From Rhodovastum atsumiense (GTDB taxonomy: Bacteria > Pseudomonadota > Alphaproteobacteria > Acetobacterales > Acetobacteraceae): a DNA stretch of 64,000 bases. Below the pieces are notes generated by a model, which made no database searches, had not been told where the DNA came from, and was given only the letters and a program-made list of their open reading frames with translations. The stretch covers positions 1 to 64,000 of the forward strand of contig JAMFSE010000031.1 in the NCBI GenBank assembly GCA_026225115.1, in the 5' to 3' direction. Both the position numbers and the translations under genes were made by a program. Each line of letters begins with the position of its first letter. The stretch's first letter is position 1. Of the stretch, positions 10,746 to 19,518 are shown piece after piece.

Positions 10746-11407
10746 CCGTTTAGCTGTGCCAGCAATCCGTCGGCGCGGTTCCGCACGCCTTCCGGCGCCG
10801 AAGGATCCGACGCGATCTGGCTGAACAGGGCTTTCGCCTGGTCCTGCTTGCCTTCGTGCAGATAGAGCAGTGCCTGGGTTTCCTGCGCCAGCCCATGAAA
10901 AATATTCTCAGGCCCGGTCAGCGGCTGCAGCCGGGCCGCCACGGCGACATCCGGCGCGGTGCCCAGCGCATGCTGCGCCCAGAGCAGATCCGCCAGCTGC
11001 CGCAGCAGCATATCGGCACCGTTATCGGCGGAAACCTTGTCCCACAACGCGTCGGCCTGATCGATCTGGCCAGCATCGGCATACAACCCGGCCGCGCGCA
11101 GCCGCGAGATGCTGCGGTAGCCGGCCGGGGCGTTTGCGGCAAAACCTGTGAGCTGTTGCGCGTCGGCCTGGCGCTGGGCGTTGGTGATGGTACTCGCCTG
11201 GGTGTCGATCTGCCCGGTGATCGCGAGGTATTTGGTTGCGGCGGCGTCGTTCTGGCGCTTCTGATAATTCTGCCAGAATTGCTGGGCGCCGACGCCGATC
11301 AGCACCAGTACCGCGGCAAGCACCAGCAGCGCGCCGTAGCGGCGCAGCAGCTTTGCGGCCTGCTCAGCGCGCAGATCGTCGGAAATTTCGTCGAAAATAT
11401 CAACCAA
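10742..11407 (-). CDS. YfgM-like membrane-anchored TPR protein
   Basis: 221 residues: a short cytoplasmic N-terminus (MVDIFDEISDDLRAEQAAKL), one membrane helix at about 25-44, then an alanine/glutamine-rich helical region that looks like degenerate tetratricopeptide repeats. This layout matches the YfgM/TPR_21 family, which sits next to bamB and der in many proteobacteria and interacts with the Sec translocon and periplasmic chaperones in E. coli. It overlaps bamB by four bases, so the two are translationally coupled. Confidence 0.82.
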   Translation of the reverse strand: MVDIFDEISDDLRAEQAAKLLRRYGALLVLAAVLVLIGVGAQQFWQNYQKRQNDAAATKYLAITGQIDTQASTITNAQRQADAQQLTGFAANAPAGYRSISRLRAAGLYADAGQIDQADALWDKVSADNGADMLLRQLADLLWAQHALGTAPDVAVAARLQPLTGPENIFHGLAQETQALLYLHEGKQDQAKALFSQIASDPSAPEGVRNRADGLLAQLNG

Positions 11408-11446
11408 GCGACCGTAACCCTAATCTAGACCAATTCCTCAAAAACA

Positions 11447-11490
11447 TGTCTTACCATCGAAGTTCATAGATGAACTTCGATGGTAAGACA
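11447..11490 (-). terminator. Perfect 21-bp inverted repeat between gltX and the yfgM-like gene
   Basis: Arms 11447-11467 and 11470-11490 are exact reverse complements (TGTCTTACCATCGAAGTTCA plus one more base), with a two-base centre. On the minus strand it starts 29 bases after the gltX stop and is followed by TGTTTTTGAGG, so it can act as a terminator, though the T-run is short. It could instead be a mobile palindrome or an operator. Confidence 0.6.
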
Positions 11491-11518
11491 CAGGCGAACC
11501 ATACCCGCGCTGAGCCGC

Positions 11519-12847
11519 CTACACAACGATGCGCGTGAGCCGTTCCGCCGTGCGTTTATAACCGATCAATGGCAGCATAGCGGCCATTTCCGGCCCGTGA
11601 TCCTCACCGGTGAGCGCCAGGCGCAACGGCTGGTATAGGGCCCGGCCTTTAGCGCCGGTGGCCTCGGCCACCGCGGCGGTCCAGGTTTTCCAGGTCTCCG
11701 GCCCCCAGGGTGCCGCCGGCAGATGCTCCAGCGCTGCTTGAACGAACCCGGTCTCGGCCAGATCGGGCCGGGTGATCTCTCCCGCCACCACCTCCCACCA
11801 CAGCCGGGCTTCGGTCAGCAGGTCGAGATTTCCCCGGACCGCCAGCCAGAATTCCTCCCCGGCAGCCACTGGCAATCGGTCCGCTACATCCGCAAAGCTC
11901 AAGCCGTGCAGGATTTTGCGGTTCAGTGACAACAGCTGCTTGGGATCGAAACGGGGGGAAGAACGGCCGAAATCGTTCAGGTTGAAGGCCGCCGCCAGCT
12001 CCGCCAGGGTCAACGGCGCCGGGTCCTTGTTGGTGCCCAGGCGCGCCAGATAAGCGGTAATCGCCTGCGCTTCGATGCCGTCCTTGCGCATGGAACGCAG
12101 CGAGACGCTGCCCAGCCGCTTGGAAAGTTTCTCGCCGCCGCCATCGCTGATCAGCGGCAGATGCGCGAAACGGGGCAGGGGGGCCGAGGTCACCGCCTGG
12201 AACAGATCGATCTGCACGGCGGTGTTGGTGACATGGTCCTCGCCGCGGATGATGTGGGTGATCGCGTGGTCCACATCGTCCACCACCGAAGTAAAACTGT
12301 ATAACGGCGTGCCATCCGCGCGGATCAACACCGGATCGGAGACGGTGCCGAATTTTACAGTCCGGTTGCCGAGCACCAGATCCGGCCAGGAGGCAGCACC
12401 TTCGGAGAGTTTGAAGCGCCAATACGGCCGCTTGCCGCCGGCCTCGGCCGCCGCGCGCTGCTCGGCGGTCATGTTCAACGCCGCCCGGTCGTAAACCGGC
12501 GGCAGCTTGCGCTTGGCCAGCGCCGCCCGCTTGGCAGCCAGCTCATCCTCGTTCTCGAAACAGGGATATAGCCGGCCGGCGGCCTTCAGGGCCTCGGCGG
12601 CCTCCTCGTAACGGCGAAACCGCAGGGACTGCTTGTCGGTTGAATCCCAGTCCAACCCCAGCCAGTGCAGATCGTCATAAATGCCCTGCTCATATTCCGG
12701 CCGGCCGCGTTCGCTATCGGTGTCGTCCAGCCGCAGCAGGAAATGACCGCCTTGGCTGCGGGCAAACAAAAAATTCACCAGCGCGGCGCGGGCGTTGCCC
12801 ACATGCAGATACCCCGTGGGGCTCGGCGCGAAACGAACTTTAACCAT
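11519..12847 (-). CDS. gltX: Glutamyl-tRNA synthetase
   Basis: 442 residues from ATG 12847; a further in-frame start at 12907 would put 20 residues before the conserved beginning and is rejected. Charges tRNA-Glu (in many alphaproteobacteria one GltX copy charges only some isoacceptors). Class I features: VRFAPSPTGYLHVGNARAAL, where HVGN is the HIGH motif, LRLDDTDSERG, and KLSKR as the KMSKS loop. The C-terminal helical anticodon-binding region looks complete. A large inverted repeat lies between it and the following gene. Confidence 0.95.
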   Translation of the reverse strand: MVKVRFAPSPTGYLHVGNARAALVNFLFARSQGGHFLLRLDDTDSERGRPEYEQGIYDDLHWLGLDWDSTDKQSLRFRRYEEAAEALKAAGRLYPCFENEDELAAKRAALAKRKLPPVYDRAALNMTAEQRAAAEAGGKRPYWRFKLSEGAASWPDLVLGNRTVKFGTVSDPVLIRADGTPLYSFTSVVDDVDHAITHIIRGEDHVTNTAVQIDLFQAVTSAPLPRFAHLPLISDGGGEKLSKRLGSVSLRSMRKDGIEAQAITAYLARLGTNKDPAPLTLAELAAAFNLNDFGRSSPRFDPKQLLSLNRKILHGLSFADVADRLPVAAGEEFWLAVRGNLDLLTEARLWWEVVAGEITRPDLAETGFVQAALEHLPAAPWGPETWKTWTAAVAEATGAKGRALYQPLRLALTGEDHGPEMAAMLPLIGYKRTAERLTRIVV

Positions 12848-13092
12848 GGGCGCGGGGTTAGACCATTTTGGCCCGGGAAGGAAGAAAGGCCGCGTGCCCG
12901 ATGCCATAGATTTGGTGGTTACGCATTTGGCAATGCATGATTGGCGTAGAGCGGCATTCTAACGCGGCCGCTTAACGCTTAATGAAGAATAAGTTACAAT
13001 TACTTAAGGAATAGTTGCGGCATCCGGCACGCCTTGAAAAAGATTAAGCTCCAGCGTTTGTGGAGGCGCGGGCGGCGATTCTGGAACATAAC

Positions 13093-13497
13093 ATGCCATT
13101 GAAGCTAGACGTTGAAATCGACCCGGAAGTGAAATGCGTCCTGGTTGTTGAGGACGATGCGGTCGTTCGCATGGTCGTTTCAGAAGCGATTCGGGATGCC
13201 GGTTTTCATGTTGTCGAAGTGAGCTCTGGCGGGGATGCGATCGACTATTTGAGATCGGGTGCCGCTGTGGACTTGATATTTTCGGATATTCATATGGCGG
13301 GGCCGTTCGATGGCTTGCTTTTGGCGAGTCACGTCCAGGCAATTTATCCGAGCACGCCGGTGATCCTCAGCTCAGCCATGCCGAAACCCGCGGGTTTGCA
13401 AGGTTCTGAGATGTTCATTGCCAAGCCCTACACAATAGACCGCGTCGTAACAGCCGTGACCTATATGCTCAATGCGTTAGACAGCCGGGTAAAATGA
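13093..13497 (+). CDS. Single-domain response regulator (receiver)
   Basis: 134 residues from ATG 13093; a GTG at 13060 adds 11 residues with no ribosome site. It is one receiver domain with no output domain: acidic pocket Glu20-Asp21-Asp22 (VVEDD), phosphoacceptor Asp65 (IFSDIHMAG), switch Ser93 (VILSSA) and Lys111 (IAKPY), all in place. Such CheY/DivK-type proteins act by protein contact. Its stop overlaps the start of a second receiver gene (ATGA). No histidine kinase is nearby, so the partner is unknown. Confidence 0.87.
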   Translation: MPLKLDVEIDPEVKCVLVVEDDAVVRMVVSEAIRDAGFHVVEVSSGGDAIDYLRSGAAVDLIFSDIHMAGPFDGLLLASHVQAIYPSTPVILSSAMPKPAGLQGSEMFIAKPYTIDRVVTAVTYMLNALDSRVK

Positions 13498-13886
13498 ACA
13501 ATCCTCTGGTAATGCTGATCGAGGCGGACGTGCTGATCAGAGCGCCATTGGCCGCCTACCTCCGCGATTGCGGGTTCCGGGTGGCCGAGGCGTTCAATAC
13601 AACGGAGGCGCGCGACCTGCTAGCGAACGCACCGGTTCGAATCGACACGATCCTTTTGGATGCCGACGTGCCAGATGAAAGCGGGTTCGTGTTCAGAGCC
13701 TGGGTGCGGGAGCGTTATCCGGCAGTCGAAGTTATCCTCGCCGGGAATATAGAACGAACCGTGAGCAAGGCAGGGGATTTGTGCGAGGAGGGCCCGAGGC
13801 TTTCCAAGCCTTATGCGCATGAACTGGTCCTGGATGAAATCCGGCGCCGATTGGCCGCGCGCGAGCGAGGTGGAAATGATGCCTGA
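13494..13886 (+). CDS. Degenerate single-domain receiver protein
   Basis: 130 residues, overlapping the previous receiver by four bases. The fold pattern is that of a receiver: Glu10-Ala-Asp12 in place of the acidic triad, Asp56 in LLDADVPDESG as likely phosphoacceptor, and Lys105 in SKPY. The usual switch Thr/Ser is Ala83 (VILAGN), so phosphorylation may not trigger the normal change. It may bind the first receiver or a shared kinase (inference). Confidence 0.75.
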   Translation: MNNPLVMLIEADVLIRAPLAAYLRDCGFRVAEAFNTTEARDLLANAPVRIDTILLDADVPDESGFVFRAWVRERYPAVEVILAGNIERTVSKAGDLCEEGPRLSKPYAHELVLDEIRRRLAARERGGNDA

Positions 13887-13948
13887 CCGGCAAGCCAAAT
13901 CGGGAAGGCGAAGCAAGCGCGCGGCGCAACGCCCAAAGGCACCGCACG

Positions 13949-14599
13949 CTATGCGGTGATTTCGGCTAAACTGTCTGCGAAGGCCTCGGCACCGATGGAA
14001 TAATCCGGTTTTAAGTTGGTCGGCGGAATTTTCAGGCCGAGGTAGCGGGGTTTGTTTATGCCGGCGCCCATATAGCTGACGAAGGACAATAGGGAGGCCA
14101 CCTGGCCGCCGGCGAAAGTGAAATATGTGCCGCCGACGTAGTCGCCGCCATTTGCAATACCCAGCCGCTTCACCGTCTCCAGATTGTTTTTCCAGTACCG
14201 CCGGCAGACCACGAAGGCGCCGAACCGGCGTCCCTTCAGCAAGCGTGCCGCCGCGTCGGATTTCAGGAAGGATCGCATTGGCATGTTGGTGGTCAGCCAC
14301 CAGGTCGGCGAGCCGAAACAAATAAGATCGTAGTCTCCCGCCAATATCTCGTGATCGATACGGATCTCGCCGGTCGCCCGGCGCAATTGCGGCGGGAACA
14401 TCGAAATGAGCTGGAGAAAAGCACGGCGTAGCGGAAAATTCGAGAATACCCCGGCATAGCGCTCATCGGTGAATTCGATGCGCGCCTGACTGACGGAACA
14501 GCCTTTCGCCCGCAGAACATCGCTCATCACCTCAACGACTTTCTGAGTTTGCTGGGTGAATGAGAAATAGACAAAAAGTATTTTTGGTTCGCTGTTCAT
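13949..14599 (-). CDS. Flavodoxin-like protein
   Basis: 216 residues. The N-terminus has ILFVYFSFTQQTQKVVEVM, matching the FMN phosphate-binding loop of flavodoxin-fold proteins, and a middle LICFGSPTWWLTTNMPMRSFL like the second FMN loop with an aromatic residue. It is longer than classic flavodoxins (140-175 residues), closer to NAD(P)H:quinone-reductase-type or menaquinone-related flavoproteins. No redox partner gene is adjacent. The start is ATG 14599. Confidence 0.75.
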   Translation of the reverse strand: MNSEPKILFVYFSFTQQTQKVVEVMSDVLRAKGCSVSQARIEFTDERYAGVFSNFPLRRAFLQLISMFPPQLRRATGEIRIDHEILAGDYDLICFGSPTWWLTTNMPMRSFLKSDAAARLLKGRRFGAFVVCRRYWKNNLETVKRLGIANGGDYVGGTYFTFAGGQVASLLSFVSYMGAGINKPRYLGLKIPPTNLKPDYSIGAEAFADSLAEITA

Positions 14600-14680
14600 T
14601 GCCGATTATTTGCCTCCCGGATTATTTTCCCCGGTGTCGGCCAGTGCGGCGCAAAAAGCAAGATTTACGTAGGCGGTCCG

Positions 14681-17600
14681 CTACTCATCGTCACCACCGC
14701 CGCCGCCGGTGCCGCTATCGCCGCCGCCGCCTTCGCTGTACCCGCCGCCGCCGCTGTAACCGCCTCCACTGTTGTCATCATAGGAGCCGCCTTGCGGCGC
14801 GTCGTCGCTGCTGGAATTGTCGGTGTTGTCGGAATTGCTTGCGGCGCCGGAATTATCGTCGTAGCCGGACTGCTCGCTTTCCTGCGGCTGCGGAATATCG
14901 CCGGAATCGGGATCGACATAGCCGGAATCGGACGGTGTCACCTGATCGCCGCTTTGCGGATCGATCTGATTGCCGTCCTTGGCGCAATAATCATCCGTGC
15001 CGACCCCGCCTTGCGCCGCGCAGGCTGAGGTTGCCTCCACCTGGTCGCCGGTGTCGGGATTGATTACATAGCCGTCCTTGCCGCAGACATCGTCTTCCAG
15101 CGTCCCGCCATGCGCCGCGCATTGATTATCCGGATCGATCGCATCGCCGGTCAATGCGTCAATCATCACGCCGTTTTTCATGCAGTTGTCGTTCGGCCCG
15201 CTGCCGCCGGCGGCGGTGCAGGCGCTGCTGTCCTGCGTCGCGTTCGCAGTCACGGTCGACATTGGAATCGGTGTTGAATTCGTGCTGCTTGCGGCCGCCG
15301 GGCGCATATGCATAGCCGCCAGATTGCCTGCTGCCATGGCGCTGCCCGCAGCGGCCGCCTGCTCGTACCAGGCGATCGCCTGCGCATTGTTGCGGGTAAA
15401 ATAATTGCCGTTCTGATACATCGCGCCGAGGTTATTGGCGGCCGTCGCATTGCCCTTGGCAGCCGCTTCTTTGTTGTATCCCGCCGCCTTAACATAATCC
15501 TTCGGTACGCCCAGGCCGTCCTGATACATCCAGCCAAGTTCGCCCAAGGCGTAGCTGTCGCCGGTGGCGGCGGCCAGCCCATACCAATGCGCCGCCTTGG
15601 CATAATTCTTTACCACGCCGCGGCCGTGCTCGAATGCGTAGCCAAGCTGGTCATCCACCCCGACGCCGGGATTTGCGCCCGCCTGCAGAAACCAGTGCAT
15701 GGCCTGCGTGTCGTTTACCGGACCGTTTTCTCCGTTCAGATAGACATAGCCCAGATTTGACGCCGCCACGGCATCGCCCTGCTTCGCCGCCGCCAGATAA
15801 AACGCCGCGGCCTTGTGAATGTCCTTGGGTTGCCCGGCGCCAGTCTCATAGGCGATTCCAACCTCGTTTTCGGCGTCGGCATTGCCTTGTTTGGCCGCCG
15901 CCAGGTAAAGCGCGTTGGCCTTGGCGGTGTCCTTCGCTACGCCGGTGCCGCTCGCATAGTCCTGGGCCAGCTGGTCCTCGCTCCAGCCGTCGCCCTGCGC
16001 CGCCGCCATTTCGTACCAATGCGCGGCACCCGCCGGGTCCGGCTTACCAGCCGTGCCCATGGCCAGAATATAGCCGGCATTATCCGCCCCGATCGCATCA
16101 CCCGCATTGGCGCTCTGTTCGTAAAGGGTGAGCGCCTTTGCAGGGTCTTTCGGAATGCCCTTGCCCTGCGCGAGCATGTCGGCGAGGCTGTCGATGGCGA
16201 AATTATTGCCTTGGGCGGCCGCCAGCCGATACCAATGCGCGGCCTGGGCATCATCCTGCTTCACGCCGGCGCCGTTGGCGTAGATCTGTCCCAGCGAGCC
16301 TTGCGCCAGTGCGAAACCCTGTGCCGCGGCGGATTGAAACAAGGAAGCCGCCTTGGCCGGGTCTTTCGGCACGCCGCTGCCGGTTTGATACGCAACCGCC
16401 AGATCGTTCTGGCCGCGCGCATCGCCGGCCGCCGCCGAGACGCCGAACCAATGCGCCGCCTGCACCGGGTCGTGCGGAGCCCCGTTGCCTGCCAGATACA
16501 AATTGCCGAGGCTATCGGCCGCATCCGCGCTGCCGCCCTTCGCAGCCTTGGTGAATAATATCGCGGCCTGCGCGGGATCCTTCTTCACGCCGTCGCCGTC
16601 CCTGGTCAGCACGCCGAGCCCGTTCTCGCCGCTGGCGTTGTTTTGCGCCGACGCCAGCGCAAAATAATGCGCGGATCGGCCGTAATCCTGCGTCACCGCT
16701 TTGCCGTCCAGATACAGCGCGCCGAGATTGGCCTGCGCCTCCGCATTGCCTTGCGCTGCTGCCGCACCGATCAGCTTGAGTGCCAGCGGATAATTCTGCG
16801 GCACGCCGATGCCGCCGTAATACATGAAGCCCAGTGCATTCTCTGCATCGCCATAGCCTTGCGCGGCGCTTGCCTGCAGCCAGTGCAAAGCCTGCGGAAG
16901 ATCCTTTTTAACGCCTTTGCCGTTGAGATAATCGATGCCGAGGTTGGATTGCGCCGCATCATTCCCCTGCGAAGCGCCGGCGAGGTAGAGCGCATTCGCC
17001 TTGGCAAGATCCTTCGGAACGCCGGTGCCGGCCTGATACAGCGTGCCCAGGTCATTATCCGCATTGGCGTAGTTCTGCGCCGATGAGCGCTGAAACCATT
17101 GCACGGCCGCCGGAAGATTCGCCTTTTGCCCGTCGCCGTTCTGCGCCCATTCGCCCATCGTATCCTCGGCGCTGGCGTCATTCTGGGCGGCGGCCAGCGA
17201 CATCCAGTACAGCGCCTGGGCTTTATCGGCCGGCAGCCCGCCCATGCCGTCATGGTACATTCCGCCCAAAGATTGCTGCGCGTCGGGATCGCCCTGGGCG
17301 GCGGCGGCGGCGAACCACTGCGCCGCTATTGTGTAATTCTGTGGGATGCCCTGGCCGAAATAATTCATCACTGCGAGATTATATTGCGCGACTTCGACGC
17401 CCCGCTTTGCCGCCAGCAGATAATTGGCAGCGGCCTTTTCAGGGTCTTTTGCAACACCAAGCCCGTGCACATAGGCGTAGCCCAGGTCGAATTCGGCATT
17501 GGCGTCGCCCTGCGCCGCGCTCTGCTGGTAGAGCGCTATGGATTTCACCTGGTCCTGCGGTTCGCCGTCACCGGCAGCGTAGTCCTCGCCCAGGGCATCC

Positions 17601-18103
17601 TGCGCCTGCGCATTGCCGGCGGCGGCCGCAAGACTATCCCAATGGGCGGCGGTGGCGTGGTTTTTCGAAACCCCCCAGCCATTGTAATAGCTGTTGGCGA
17701 GATCGACTTCGCCGAGGATGTTCCCCTGCGCGGCGGATTGCTGATACCAGGTTTCAGCCTGGGCGTTGGATTGTGGCACGCCCTGGCCGCCCTGGTAGAG
17801 TTCGCCAAGGCTATCCTGCGCCACCGCATCGCCCTGGGCAGCGGCAAGCTGGTACCAGTAGGCGGCTTTCGCGGCGTCCTGCGGCTCACCGCGGCCGTTT
17901 TGATAGGCCCAGCCCATATCGGTTTGCGAGGCGGCATCGCCCTTGCCGTTTGGACCAGGCGTGCCGGCTTCCTGCCAGACCAGAATGGCGCCAGTGACGT
18001 TGCCGGCTTTGAAATCCGCCGCGCCGTCATCGGCCGGGCCGGCGAGCGCCGGGACCGTTGCGAACAGCCAGAGCAGAGCAGTCAAACATCCGAAACGCCG
18101 CAT
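14681..18103 (-). CDS. Very large secreted Sel1-repeat protein with Cys modules and Gly-rich tail
   Basis: 1140 residues from ATG 18103, fixed by GAGGAAAAT upstream and a signal peptide (residues 1-21, ending VPALA-G). A longer frame to 18547 lies inside the ABC ATPase gene and is rejected. About 24 Sel1-type repeats of about 36 residues (pattern A..LG..Y..G.GV..D...A..WY..AA.QG) fill residues about 55-930 and should form an alpha-solenoid for protein contacts. Next come three about 31-residue modules (about 955-1055) of the form C-A-A-x-G-G...C-x-K-x-G...GD. The last ~85 residues are rich in Gly, Ser, Asp. Likely periplasmic or surface. It starts 17 bases after the ATPase gene, so it is in that operon. 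Function unknown. Confidence 0.85.
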   Translation of the reverse strand: MRRFGCLTALLWLFATVPALAGPADDGAADFKAGNVTGAILVWQEAGTPGPNGKGDAASQTDMGWAYQNGRGEPQDAAKAAYWYQLAAAQGDAVAQDSLGELYQGGQGVPQSNAQAETWYQQSAAQGNILGEVDLANSYYNGWGVSKNHATAAHWDSLAAAAGNAQAQDALGEDYAAGDGEPQDQVKSIALYQQSAAQGDANAEFDLGYAYVHGLGVAKDPEKAAANYLLAAKRGVEVAQYNLAVMNYFGQGIPQNYTIAAQWFAAAAAQGDPDAQQSLGGMYHDGMGGLPADKAQALYWMSLAAAQNDASAEDTMGEWAQNGDGQKANLPAAVQWFQRSSAQNYANADNDLGTLYQAGTGVPKDLAKANALYLAGASQGNDAAQSNLGIDYLNGKGVKKDLPQALHWLQASAAQGYGDAENALGFMYYGGIGVPQNYPLALKLIGAAAAQGNAEAQANLGALYLDGKAVTQDYGRSAHYFALASAQNNASGENGLGVLTRDGDGVKKDPAQAAILFTKAAKGGSADAADSLGNLYLAGNGAPHDPVQAAHWFGVSAAAGDARGQNDLAVAYQTGSGVPKDPAKAASLFQSAAAQGFALAQGSLGQIYANGAGVKQDDAQAAHWYRLAAAQGNNFAIDSLADMLAQGKGIPKDPAKALTLYEQSANAGDAIGADNAGYILAMGTAGKPDPAGAAHWYEMAAAQGDGWSEDQLAQDYASGTGVAKDTAKANALYLAAAKQGNADAENEVGIAYETGAGQPKDIHKAAAFYLAAAKQGDAVAASNLGYVYLNGENGPVNDTQAMHWFLQAGANPGVGVDDQLGYAFEHGRGVVKNYAKAAHWYGLAAATGDSYALGELGWMYQDGLGVPKDYVKAAGYNKEAAAKGNATAANNLGAMYQNGNYFTRNNAQAIAWYEQAAAAGSAMAAGNLAAMHMRPAAASSTNSTPIPMSTVTANATQDSSACTAAGGSGPNDNCMKNGVMIDALTGDAIDPDNQCAAHGGTLEDDVCGKDGYVINPDTGDQVEATSACAAQGGVGTDDYCAKDGNQIDPQSGDQVTPSDSGYVDPDSGDIPQPQESEQSGYDDNSGAASNSDNTDNSSSDDAPQGGSYDDNSGGGYSGGGGYSEGGGGDSGTGGGGGDDE

Positions 18104-18119
18104 CAGATTTTCCTCAGGT

Positions 18120-19439
18120 TTAGTCCTCGTCTTCTTCGTCTTCCTCAAGGCTGAATTGCTGGGCTTCCTCATCGTATTCGTAAAGCTCCGCATAGCGGCC
18201 CCAGGAGATGACGGTGCGCAGGGTCTCCTCCGCGTATTCGGGCGACATGTGGTCTTCCAGCTCGTCGCGGAAGCGGACGGATGAGGCGCGGTGGTTCCAG
18301 CGCTCGTCAAGCACCTTGCGGATTTCGGCGGCGAGGGGAACATGCGCGAGCAGGATTTTCGCGAAAATTTCCTTGCGCTCCTCGGTCTCCGCGTCGACGA
18401 ATTTGCGGCCGGCATCGGTGATGTGCAGATCGCCTTCCTCGAGCAGCGCGAAGCCCAGCATGCTGAGCGTCTCGCCGAGTGGCAGCAGTTCGTCGGCCTC
18501 GTATTGCAACGCCGCCGCCAGCGCCGGGAGATCGGCATGGCCGTCATAGGGCGGGCCTTCGAGGGTCTCCAGCAGGCCGGCCATGATGTTGGTGCTGATG
18601 GGGTGCAGCTTGGTGGCGAACCCGGTGGCCGGCGTCATCGGCTGGGCGGTCGGCGCCTTGCGGCGTGTCATGATACCGTAGATGTCGTCCACCATCTGCC
18701 GGAAGGCCGGATCGAAACGGTTGCGCGGATGCGCGAAGGGGACTTTCAGTTCCTGCGCGACGCGGCCGGGGTTGGAGGAGAACACCAGGATGCGGTCGCA
18801 CATCAGCACCGCTTCCTCGATGTTATGCGTCACCATCATGATGGATTTGACCGGGAGTTTTTTTTCCATCCAAAGGTCGATGAGGTCGGTACGTAGCGTC
18901 TCGGCGGTCAGCACGTCCAGCGCCGAGAACGGCTCATCCATCAGCAGCAGATCCGGATGCACGACGAGGGCGCGGGCGAGGCCCACGCGCTGGCGCATGC
19001 CGCCGGAGAGTTCCTTCGGATAGGCGGTGTCGTAGCCGCCGAGGCCGATGAGATCGATGGCGGATTCGGTACGTTCCTCGCGCTCGGCTTTTTTGACCCC
19101 CTGCGCCTCGAGGCCGATTTCGACATTTTCCTGCACGGTCAGCCAGGGGAACAGCGCAAAACTCTGGAACACCATGGCGACGCCAGGGGCCGGGCCGGTC
19201 AGCGGGACGCCGCGCCACATGACCTCGCCGGAGGTGGGCTTCAGCAGGCCGGAGACGATGCGCAGCAAGGTGGATTTGCCGGAGCCCGAGCGGCCGAGCA
19301 GGCCGACGATCTCACCGGCCTGCAGGGTCAGGTTGACGTCGTCCAGGACGATCAGATCGGTGCTGGCGTCCTTGTGATAGGCCTGCCGGCAATTGCGAAC
19401 GCTGACGAGCGGGGCGGCGATGTTGGTAACCTGGTCCAT
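18120..19439 (-). CDS. ABC transporter ATPase, NitT/TauT type, with AAA-associated C-terminal domain
   Basis: 439 residues. ATPase domain: Walker A GRSGSGKST (49-57), Q-loop VFQSFALFPW, signature LSGGMRQ (144-150), Walker B LLLMDEP (164-170) and the switch His in VTHNIEEA. It resembles the nitrate/sulfonate/taurine/bicarbonate ATPases. After about residue 265 there is an extra winged-helix-like region of the AAA-associated C-terminal type with an acidic end. It pairs with the permease upstream, 78 bases away. No solute-binding protein gene is in the cluster, so the substrate is unknown. Confidence 0.88.
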   Translation of the reverse strand: MDQVTNIAAPLVSVRNCRQAYHKDASTDLIVLDDVNLTLQAGEIVGLLGRSGSGKSTLLRIVSGLLKPTSGEVMWRGVPLTGPAPGVAMVFQSFALFPWLTVQENVEIGLEAQGVKKAEREERTESAIDLIGLGGYDTAYPKELSGGMRQRVGLARALVVHPDLLLMDEPFSALDVLTAETLRTDLIDLWMEKKLPVKSIMMVTHNIEEAVLMCDRILVFSSNPGRVAQELKVPFAHPRNRFDPAFRQMVDDIYGIMTRRKAPTAQPMTPATGFATKLHPISTNIMAGLLETLEGPPYDGHADLPALAAALQYEADELLPLGETLSMLGFALLEEGDLHITDAGRKFVDAETEERKEIFAKILLAHVPLAAEIRKVLDERWNHRASSVRFRDELEDHMSPEYAEETLRTVISWGRYAELYEYDEEAQQFSLEEDEEDED

Positions 19440-19462
19440 TTTTCTTTCCCCTTATATCTTGC

Positions 19463-19518
19463 GATCAATTCATTGGTTTGGCTTGAACCTGACGGTTCAC
19501 TCCAAGCCAATATTGATC
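19463..19518 (-). promoter_or_regulatory. Intercistronic hairpin between ABC permease and ATPase genes
   Basis: Nested arms GATCAAT (19463-19469) / ATTGATC (19512-19518) and TTGGCTTG (19478-19485) / CAAGCCAA (19503-19510), with a small AACC/GGTT pair inside. It touches the permease stop codon. With no T-run after it, mRNA stabilisation or partial termination is likelier than full termination (inference). Confidence 0.45.

Noticed and set aside
14560-15063. Arg-rich plus-strand frame over the Gly/Asp tail of the Sel1 protein
   Set aside because: The Arg/Cys/His richness comes from reading the low-complexity tail backwards; no ribosome site.
18104-18547. 148-residue extension of the Sel1 protein
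   Set aside because: It lies wholly inside the ABC ATPase gene, while a good ribosome site and signal peptide begin at 18103.
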